Assembly: GCA_025531455.1 (NCBI GenBank)
Contig: JAMYHL010000029.1
Location: 62,001-126,000, forward strand
DNA: 64,000 nt
Direction of reading: 5' to 3'
DNA from: Apiotrichum sp. Y4204
Lineage: Eukaryota; Basidiomycota; Tremellomycetes; Trichosporonales; Trichosporonaceae
In this document: positions 55,376-64,000 of the stretch, piece after piece
How positions within the stretch are numbered: position 1 is the first letter of the stretch
Layout: each line of letters starts with the position of its first letter
Made by a program: the position numbers and the translations under genes
The notes under the pieces: model-generated
The model's input: the letters and a program-made list of their open reading frames with translations, nothing else
The model's database searches: none
Told to the model about the DNA's origin: nothing

Positions 55376-57503
55376 ATGTCTGCCGCCCCTCTCAAATCCA
55401 TGACACGCGACGAGGTCGCCAAGGTAGGTGTCCCCCTGTAGTGCTCTAGACGGCAACAATGCGCCAGAGGGCGACACGCATTCCCACACGTGTACCGACC
55501 GCTCTTACTGCCGCTGCTGTGTCCCATCGATCGTATTGCTTACATCCAGCACAACAAGGCTGGTGACCTGTGGGTCATCATCGACTCGATCGTCTACGAC
55601 CTCTCGCGTTTCGCCAACCTCCACCCTGGTGGCTCTGTCGTTCTTGAGGACAAGGAAGTCGGTGAGTGGACACAGTGGTGTTGAGTGAACTGGGACAGTA
55701 TTGCCGTGGTGAGCTGTGGCATCCTGCAAAGAGCCACAAAATCGGCCTTGAGAGAAGCAGGATGAGCTGGGCGCTTTTCGCATGTCGATTCACAATATTC
55801 ACCACACTGTTGGTCGCGTGGCCCTACTCGCCACCGGTCCCTTGCCCAGTCTCACATCTGGACTGCTTCTGAAAGCAACTCAAGTGAACTCCAAGGCTGG
55901 TGAAGGACTGGTCTCTACTGGAACATTCGTTGCCAGATCCATCATGATGCCGCCTCAAATGGTCACTGCTGCGTTGTCACATCTCCCAACTGCCGCCTTA
56001 ACGTTCACCGCTAACACGATAGCCGGCAAGGACGCGACCGCGATCTTCTTCGGTCTCCACCGTCACGAGGTTCTTCTCAAGCCGCAGTACCAGCGTCTTC
56101 GCATCGGCCAGATCGAGGGTGAGAAGCAGAAGATCAAGGCTCCCGCTCCCGGCGACCTTTCGCGCGTCCCCTACGGCGAGCCCACATGGCTCACTCCGGC
56201 CTACAGCAGCGCCTACTACAATGACTCGCACCGCGCTCTCCAGAAGGGTATGTACATTCTTTGCCGACCGAGCTAACTAGTCAGCCATGCGTCTTTACGT
56301 CGACACTGTCGTCTACCCCGACGCTCAGGCTTGTGAGGAGTCTGGCAAACGTGCTTCAGCGGAGGTCCTCAAGTCGATGGGTCAGAACGGCATTAACGCC
56401 ATGCGTCTTGGTCCCGGAAAGCATCTCCACGGCCTTGAGCTTCTCGGCGGTGTCAAGGGCGAGGAGTTCGACTACTTCCACGAGCTCGTCCTCACCCAGG
56501 AGTTTGCTCGTATCGCTGCCCGTGGTTACGGTGACGGTCTGAACGGTGGCATGGTCATCGGTCTGCCTCCCGTCAAGAACTTCGGCCAGGAGCCGCTCCG
56601 CACCAAAGTCCTCAAGGAGGTCCTTTCGGCTGAGAAGGTCATCTGTCTCGCCATCTCGGAGGCCTTCGCTGGTTCCGACGTTGCCGGCCTCCGTTGTGAG
56701 GCCAAGAAGTGCGAGGACGGCTCGGGCTGGATCATCAACGGTACCAAGAAGTGGATTACCGGTGGTATGCACGCCGACTACTTCTCGGTCGGATGCCGCA
56801 CCGAGGGTGGTCTTACCATGTTCCTTGTCCCCCGCGGCGAGGGTGTGGAGACCAAGCCCATCAAAACTTCGTACTCGCCAGCAGCCGGCACCGCCTACAT
56901 CGAGTTCAAGAACGTCAAGGTCCCGAACGAGAACATGCTCGGCCCCGAGGACGGAGGTCTTCTTGTCATCCTTTCCAACTTTAACCACGAGCGTTGGATC
57001 ATGTGCTGCGGTTCGGTTCGTAGCTCGCGCTTCATCGTTGAGGAGTGCATCAAGTGGGCTGCCCAGCGTTACGTCTTCGGCAAGCCCCTTCTTTCCCAGG
57101 CCGTTATCCGTCAGAAGTGAGTCTAGACGAGCGTCATTTCTTGAGGACCTTTGCTGACTTCAGGCTCGCATACATGATCGCCAAGGTCGAGGCTCTGCAG
57201 GCGTGGCTTGAGAACGTTACCCTCCAGATGACTCGCATGAACTACAGCGAGCAGTCCAAGCACCTTGCTGGCCAGATCGCCTTCCTCAAGATGATGTGCA
57301 CGCGTGTTGCCGGCGAGATCGCTGACGACGCCGTCCAGATCTTTGGTGGCCGTGGCCTTACGAAGACTGGTATGGGCAAATTCATCGAGCAGTTCCAGCG
57401 CACCCAGAAGTTCGACGCCATCCTTGGTGGTGCCGAGGAGGTCCTTGCCGACCTTGGTGTCCGCCAGATGATGCGCAAGATCCCCAAGGACCAGCCCCTT
57501 TAA
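55376..57503 (+). CDS. Cytochrome b5-acyl-CoA dehydrogenase fusion
   Basis: Five exons, 55376-55423, 55550-55661, 56023-56247, 56285-57116 and 57164-57503, encode 518 aa. Residues 1-75 are a cytochrome b5 domain with the haem ligand motif HPGG (His41) and a second His at 66 or 68 (GLHRHEV). Residues about 110-510 are an acyl-CoA dehydrogenase: GYGDGLNGGMVIGLPP, AISEAFAGSDVAGLR, WIINGTKKWITGG, FNHERWIMCCGSVRSSR and the C-terminal QIFGGRGLTKTGMG then ILGGAEEVLADL. The combination is widespread in fungi. It probably oxidises an acyl-CoA at the alpha-beta bond and passes electrons through the fused haem; the true substrate is not known. There is no obvious mitochondrial presequence and no PTS1 (end DQPL). 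Intron 2 is long (361 nt), and its last 240 nt are open in frame with exon 3. Confidence 0.9.
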
Positions 57504-58399
57504 GCGACCATACAGACGAGACGTCAGCAGCAAGTCACAAATAATCTTTAGCATCCCTGCACGCGAGTAGTGACTCTCCGCGCTTCAGCGCGTTGTAGTA
57601 TGAAGTAGAGCAGCCCTGTATTACGACTGTACCACGGCATTAAGCCAACCAGGACTGTGATGTTAAACCATTGAGCCACACAAATACAACACTCCGAAGC
57701 CATGGACCATGTTTCCACACAAGAAGCAACTGATTCTGTCAGCTGGCGTGCATATGGGCATGTTAGTGCGTTCGAGAATACCATTAGTCGAAAACACATG
57801 GATGCCATGGCCATGATGTGCAGCTGTAACTTGAGCTCCGTGAACAGCTGAACAATCGTCGGCGATGCATGACTGATGCCTGGCTGAAAACACTCCAACA
57901 CTAGTCCTTGTGATGGCGGCCTTCACCGGCGGTTCGCGATGCCCCATCTGTTCAAAAGGTATTGGCCAGTGACCCCACATAGCCTCACAGTTGACAGCAT
58001 TCCAAAACTTTGGCGACAACGCAGCGAGAAAGCCATGGAACGTTGGGTCAGAAGGGATCGCACCGCTGACTGGTGCTCCGCCGGAGGACAGCATTGTTGA
58101 AGAGCACGCCTGCGGCCAGGAATGCGGCCAAGTGATCGGCCAAGTGATCGGTGGGGGCCCGGGTAAAATTAATTGAATCCGTTCGTTGCAACGACACTTC
58201 CACGCTAGACACTGCTAGCGCTACGCGTGTAGCCAGGCACGAGAATTCTCCGTGCGTTTTGTCGGCCCCCCGGCGGCGCGCCGCCTGGGTCCACTGGAGG
58301 TCGATCCGCCACGTCTTCTGTGACTGGTCCGTCGGTAGCCGCCAGGCACACATTCCGCATTCCGCACCCTCCTGGCCAGCTGGCATTTTGGCAACACCG

Positions 58400-58436
58400 T
58401 TTTTTTTTTTTTTTTCTTTTTTGTGTTTTTCTATCG
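58400..58436 (+). repeat. T-rich homopolymer tract
   Basis: Sixteen T followed by C, six T and further T-rich sequence. Read on the minus strand this is a poly(A)-like tract, but no retroposon body or target duplication was recognised next to it. Confidence 0.75.
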
Positions 58437-60830
58437 TCTGGTCACTGGATCACAAACCAGATTACCACCGATAACCTATTTCCTTCGGATTCTTAATAAG
58501 ATTCATGTGTCGTGTGCGCTGATTGACTGAGTGTCCTCCCGCGCCCCACTACTGTATCAGCTCTGCTTATCCGCTGCTCTGCGTCCGGGTTGCGGGACGC
58601 AGATCAGCGAAGTTGACGAGGTGGTGATGCCCAGATATCAACGGAGCAACGGCATGTGGTCTGTAGCTCGCTCTCCAATTTCGGCGACGCATGTGCCACG
58701 TCCCATCGCGTCATCAGTACGACGGTAGGACGGCACGACGGCACGACACCAGGTCATAAACTCATCAATCCTGGCCTCAAAAGATGAAAGGGATTGGGGC
58801 CCATGGGTGGGCGACGTCGTGAAGCGCCGTGCCTTCGGAGCGGGTGCCCCCTTTTAGATCCCTACAATCTCAACATTCCTCCCACGCCATGATCCTCTGA
58901 CAACATTTGTGAACGACAACAGCGAGCTTTCTGAGATCAGGGAGCATCGCTACGATTTGATGGGCCTGATGGGTAACGGACGCTCAGCTATCACACAATG
59001 ACATGGCACGGAATGTCGCATTGTCAGAGTTGGCACATACCACCCGATCGAGCAACTCACCAACTCGCATCCGAGGCCGGAGACAGGGATACGGTTGTCC
59101 CCAACTCTGACACTTCCGCCTCGGTATCTTCTAATTCGCATGTCTCGGCGTCTTAATTTGGGAGCAAGGTGTTTCCAACGCCACGGGGCCAGGGCCCGAT
59201 GGGGCGCAGGCTGATGGACAGCGCGCACAGACAGGTGTGCAGATGGAGAGCCTCGCAGTGTCTGTGTCACCCACTGCACTTTGATCGCTGAATGTTGTAC
59301 ATTGTCGGCTTGCGCCACCAAGCGCAGCCTTTTCCAGAAGGGCGCCGCAACAGTCAGCTCCTACCCCAAAACTCTTGCTTGCTCTTTCTAACCCCTCTCA
59401 AAGACCAAGAAAGAATAGCCATGAGGGCATCGGCCGATGGGAAGTGATACGGACCCATTCTCGACGCCCTTGGTGGCGGAGAGAACAAAAAGGCTTTGAA
59501 CTAAGGATGTGAGAAGGTGACCTCAGAAATGGAAGTGAAACTTGCGAGCTCCAACAGTTACTGTTCGCCACCGACCTCGATGCAGCTGCCCAATGAAGAT
59601 ACGGAGTACAGGTGTCAGACGCTCCACTGGTACCTGCCGCGCAACATTCGAATTCGCCTTACCACATGACCTTAGACTTCGACTCAAGGCTCTATGAACA
59701 TATGAAAACAAGGTTCATGAGCGCACGAGCCGCCCACCCGCATAATGGGTGTACGGCTGTGCAACTGTGGGTGCTCAGAGAAGAACACAAAATGGGTAAT
59801 ACCGTGTTCTACAGTGTATCCAATCGACTCCACGAATCCCAGATGCAAGTTGAGTTGCACATTTGCACAGAGTTGACATGCATTGCCACCCTGTGCCAGC
59901 GTCGACCACTGTAGTCCCGCTGGAATGATAGGGTCGGGGGGTTACCTCACACTCGGGGCAAGGACGATCGTGAGCAGGTCTCGCGACACAGATGATTGGC
60001 TTGTGGACCTGAAGTCTGCACAGTATTGGCTCTGGCAAAAGGAGATTGGGTCCACAATTCCCAGAAACACGGAGTTCATTCAGGGTTGGATAAGTGTATT
60101 GGTTGGAAAGGAACACGAAGAAGTGAGTCGCCATGTTCCGTGGTGGACGCTTAGGCCGGCATGGCAGACATTGCGGGGACAATGTCGTGGGACTGACAGG
60201 TACATATGGACAGCTTTGGGGCCATACGAGCATGATATTGTGACTGAGAGCATCAAACACCGGGTCGATTGTCGCCCGTCGATCTCGTCTCATGTTGCGT
60301 GGGTCTCATCTCCCAAGGACCCATGACTCAGCACCGCATCAGCAATGAAATCATGTCTCTCCCCGCTCTCCCGTGCCCTGTGAGCTGTGCGTGTGGGTGC
60401 CGTCCCCATGCCTTCACCAAACGCTCATCCGTTCAGGGTGAAGCTTGAAGGGCGACACGATCGCCGTTGCCGTGTTGCAGCAACCCCGGGTGTACGACGA
60501 TCCTTGTTCACAACGGTATCGGGCAAGCTGACACAGGATCGCCGGACCGACAGAATAGGAATGAAAGGACGATTGGCTTTCCGACCCAGCGGAAACCCCG
60601 ACGTACCTGTCGATCTCCCGTTATCACCGTCCCGCGTTTGAGACTGTTGGGGCGGCGTGCAGTGTGTGTCCGCTGACTGGTTGCAGGCCGCAGGGAGAAA
60701 GGACCAAGGGTAGGCAAGGAATTCAAAATAACGTTTGGGCACACACGGACTCAGGCACAAGAGACTCGATGGCCATGATCTGCGTGGTATGTGCACAGGA
60801 TAATCCGCAACACAATATTCGAATTGTGAA

Positions 60831-60862
60831 CCCGCGACCCCGCGACCCCGCGACCCCGCGAG
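60831..60862 (+). repeat. Tandem CCCGCGAC repeat, four copies
   Basis: Three exact copies of the 8-bp unit and a fourth ending in G instead of C. CpG-rich, in otherwise unremarkable intergenic sequence. Confidence 0.85.
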
Positions 60863-61106
60863 TGAGCTATTTGCTCGCAACGCGACGACCACTCGTCCGA
60901 TCTTCGGGCAAGTTCGGCTCGTTGACAACGTGCGATCATGCGACCTCGTCCATCACGGTGAGCGACATATGGGCCATGGGGCCATGTGTAGCAGCACATG
61001 CACAGCCAGCGCGCCAGCAGGCAGCAGGCAGCACATGCCACACATGCAGCACATGCAGCACAGGTGATGAAATGAGATGCATCATGCCCGTCGGCCAGAC
61101 GGCCAA

Positions 61107-61165
61107 GCGGCCAAGCACTCAAGCGGCCAAGCACTCAAGCGGCCAAGCACTCGAGCGGCCAAGAA
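61107..61165 (+). repeat. 16-bp tandem repeat, about 3.5 copies
   Basis: Units of GCGGCCAAGCACTCAA at 61107, 61123 and 61139 (one base change, A to G, in the third), and a partial fourth starting at 61155. Related CGGCCA pieces lie just upstream (61091-61106). CACATGCAG copies around 61030-61060 form a second short repeat cluster. Confidence 0.85.
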
Positions 61166-63905
61166 GCCAGGCTGCCAAGATGACAGGCGGCCAACATCTC
61201 TTAGTACCGGGGCTGAAAAGCATGTGGAGCCAATGGTGCCGGCATAACCTGACGTCGAAGCTGGGACGATCAGCAGTAGACCCGCTTTGGGATGGATCTC
61301 GAAGCTCCTCAGCCTAGTCCCTGGCCGCCCAGATCTATAGAATTCAAGTCAGGGCAGCCACAGGAGAGGGCCAGGAGGGGCCAGGCCCGCCGGATCGACC
61401 ATGCGAATGTCCAGTTCACACCCACCTACGCACACCAATGATCGTCGCAGTTCGGGATTTGCAACGCTCAAAAGCCCAAGAGCAGTGTAACGCTGCGAGC
61501 GTAGTCGTGCGGGCCACGTGCCTTGGTGCCTTAATGATCGACAGGGAGATCCTCGATCGCATGAGAACGGTCACCCCACGACGCATCGCCGACATCGGTC
61601 TCAGGATCCCAGTGCCACCCTTCGCGGTATAGACAACATCCTGCATCCTATCAAGTAGCCATGGTAGACCAGCACACTGCTAGACGCCCTGTATCAATCA
61701 ATTTATAGGACAGAGGATAGCATTTCAACGGATAAGAGGCGGAAGGTTACGTTTGATTGGGTTGGCCCCTCGTTCTTGACCTCGCGGTACTATTCTCGTC
61801 CAAAGCGCACGACGCCAAGAGCAAGCTAGGCAAGAGGATCCGAGGTACAAAGCTCTAAGTCCAATTTCGTCAAGGTGTGGCACCCATCGGGACACGGCGC
61901 TGTTTGGGCGATAGGTCAGAGTTGCTGGCAAGTGTCGTGTCAACTCCGTGAAATATCCATCGCGGACCAAGGAGGAGGTAACCGGTGACTCCGGTTGCGC
62001 TTTCCACACTGGGAGACTGGCCTAAGTTTGCCCTGCAGTCCCACCCCACACATTCCCACCAGTGCTCCCCGCAGCTATGTGAGGACTGCCGACGGGCAGC
62101 GAACAAAGGTCTCTGGTGGTAAGACGTGAATGGTGTCTGAGTGCCGAGGATAACGAGACGGATCTAGGGCAGTCAGGTTACCTAGGGTGGACGCGGCGGT
62201 GGTGGATGTTCGGGAAGACCCAAGGCCACCTTCGAAAATAACAGATAGAAGAATGGCAAATACGCCACTAGAAGAAGGAGAGAAAAAGGGGGGAAAAAGG
62301 AGGCAAACATAAAAAGTGAAATAAAAGCCAATGAGCAGAGCTGGGGTAGGATACCTACCTAAACTCCCCGAGTTAAATCGGAGCATGAGTAAAAAAGGCA
62401 CAAGACCCAGGCTTAGGCCTTGGGGCCGTGTCCAGGCTTCAGCCTACGGTCCAGGGAGTTCTGGGATTCTGCGGGGATGGTGGCGTGCCGCCTGAGACCA
62501 AAGGTGCACGGTTCAGAGGCGTATCCGGCCGGAGACTGGCCAGAGATTACAGCCACTCTGCGAGATAGTTGACGAGAGCCAAACCGCCTGCAGCCGGACC
62601 TCAGCCACTGTGCCCCAAACCCTGTTGTCATGGTCTGCCGTTGGCATACCGCACGCACGCTCTCGAGATCTGGACCACAGCAAGCTACTGCAGTACTGTA
62701 AAACTTATCACGGATATGCAAGCGCTGGCTAAATGCAGGCACTCGGACGCAGACTCCCTGTGCTTTGCAACGCACAAGAGACATGCAGAATGCGCAAGAG
62801 GCCAAGAGGTGTAGACAGTATCCCCTCCAGCACATACCGCAGGGTGTGGTCGGTACTCTTCTTTCACCTTCCTCTGACCCTATGCCGCGTCCTTTGGGGC
62901 GCCCGCACCAGCGCCACAGGCTGATGTGAGCAGCAACCCCCCAGCAGGACAACGAACGTGATGGTAAATAACGCATGGTGGTGTGCTCGAGGAATGAATG
63001 TCTCTGAAAGGTCAGGTACTTCTATCTCTTGTCGCTGTCTTGATCTGTTCATAGCCCGCAAGGTGCACCCTCTTGGTTCTCCTCATTCCGCTCCGCAGTC
63101 ACCAACCACATTCGAGATCGACATTGCTTACTGTAAAAGACATTCCGTGTTGTCTCTCATCGCCATTTCAGCCCCTCTCATCGACCAACTTTACGTCGAC
63201 GAGATCTCTGGTTACCCCTCACCGGCCGTTGACATCCGCCGTCAGCTCGCCCAGAGGACACACTTTCGTCCACTCGACAGTCCTCGTCCTCGTTTCCCTA
63301 TCAGGTGTTGCGCGTCTGCGCATCGAGAACTGCTTATCCTTCCCAACTCCCGACGATCCGCAAGTCGCATTCGACGGCTGTCCATCCTTCCGCTTTGCTC
63401 ATCTCGGAGCCTGTCAGTCGCGTCCATCTCGACTCCTCTCGACTGTTTGCATGCCATCGCTCATCCATCTTATTACCCCTGGTACCCCTCCTGTCTGACC
63501 GCCCTCGGTCCTCAACCCATCTCAAGCGCCCTCGTCGCATCTCCTGCCCCACTGTGACACTGTCTGCCGAACGAGAATCATTCTGCTCTCCCCTTTCGTC
63601 GCAACCCATCGCTGATCACTCGGCTCGACTCGGCATCGTCCTTACCGTCATCGGGAACGCTTCGTCCGACTCTAGATCCGATCGCGCTCACTCCCGACCG
63701 ATGGTGACAGACACCAACTTCACAAGATAAAAGAACAACCTCTGCAGCGAGATTGCCCAACTTTTTCCTCTTCTCTACGCGACATCTGCACAACAGCCTG
63801 GTTGTGTGCTTCGGGCTCAACCCCTACCTCAGTCGCGTGCATCCCAACGAAGCCCCACTGGCGACCACTTCATTTATCACCAACGACCACGACACTCCAA
63901 TCCCC

Positions 63906-64000
63906 ATGTCCTACTGTGACCCAGTCGTGACTATCATCCCCGAGCCTCTATCATTCGGGTACGAATCCAACATCGATAAGATGCACAATCTCAACTACTT
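63906..64000 (+). CDS. Start of an unrecognised gene, cut by the window edge
   Basis: An ATG at 63906 follows a C/T-rich leader and opens a frame that runs off the right edge (about 31 codons, beginning MSYCDPVVTIIPEP). The same frame is open upstream to about 63709, after a TGA, without another Met, so translation could alternatively begin in an upstream exon. Nothing in these residues identifies a family. Partial at its 3' end. Confidence 0.5.
   Translation, partial: MSYCDPVVTIIPEPLSFGYESNIDKMHNLNY

Larger units (their letters stand above)
57504..63905. other. 6.4-kb gene-poor region with simple repeats
   Basis: No exon chain could be assembled. The longest frames (172 codons at 59775-60293 -, 187 codons at 62413-62976 -, 217 codons at 60664-61317 +) overlap open frames on the other strand, cross simple repeats or lack any domain. 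Notable contents are a run of 16 T at 58400-58415, an 8-bp tandem repeat at 60831-60862, and a 16-bp tandem repeat at 61107-61165. From about 63070 onward the sequence is C/T-rich and reads as promoter and leader of the gene starting at 63906. Confidence 0.45.

Noticed and set aside
59775..60326. Opposing frames of 172 (-) and 147 (+) codons
   Set aside because: Both strands are open over the same stretch and neither has a recognisable domain or splice pattern.
61725..62976. Minus-strand frames of 94, 108 and 187 codons considered as exons of one gene
   Set aside because: No donor/acceptor pairs join them in phase and the residues show no family signature.

Overview
The window looks like nuclear DNA of an intron-rich basidiomycete fungus, most likely a Tremellomycete (Cryptococcus/Trichosporon-like). 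The reasons are many short introns (about 32-60 nt) with GTRNGY donors and CTAAC/CTGAC branch sites, GC-rich coding regions, pyrimidine-rich leaders, histone genes with introns, a cytochrome b5-acyl-CoA dehydrogenase fusion, a Zn2Cys6 regulator and a single-chain fungal glutamate synthase. The assignment rests on gene structure and protein families; no similarity search was run. I rebuilt the gene models by hand, and every complete multi-exon model below has a coding sum divisible by three.

Layout from left to right. 1-221: 3' end of an unknown gene. 692-1546 (-): Rheb-type small GTPase. 1547-5731: gene-poor. 5732-7716 (-): AP-3 mu adaptin. 7965-9325 (+): Nsa1/WDR74 ribosome-assembly factor. 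9659-16382 (-): glutamate synthase GLT1. 16383-23139: 6.7 kb with no supportable gene. 23140-26034 (+): large protein with a C-terminal alpha/beta hydrolase domain. 26823-28474 (-): secreted aspartic protease. 28475-31080: gene-poor. 31081-33315 (+): Zn2Cys6 regulator. 33610-35656 (-): F-box/RCC1 protein. 36083-38299 (+): possible NOL11/Utp8-like protein. 38669-39184 (-) and 39889-40423 (+): divergent histone H2A/H2B pair. 40825-42443 (-): AIF/FSP1-like oxidoreductase. 44061-45171 (-): UPF0029/Impact protein. 45407-46402 (-): proteasome subunit Rpn12. 47552-49307 (+): G3BP-like NTF2/RRM/RGG protein. 49830-52066 (-): METTL16-type RNA methyltransferase. 52481-54014 (+): bestrophin-like membrane protein. 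55376-57503 (+): cytochrome b5-acyl-CoA dehydrogenase. 57504-63905: 6.4 kb gene-poor with small tandem repeats. 63906-64000: start of a further gene.

The genes are mostly conserved housekeeping functions: TOR signalling, vesicle sorting, ribosome biogenesis, nitrogen assimilation, chromatin, proteasome and RNA methylation. I see no pathway cluster, mobile element, CRISPR array or defence-like system. The points most worth a second look are a Rheb with no CaaX box and an altered G4 motif, a glutamate synthase whose catalytic Cys follows directly after the only visible Met, an aspartic protease with almost no propeptide, an 11-nt exon and a 329-nt intron in the METTL16 gene, and two gene-poor blocks of more than 6 kb.
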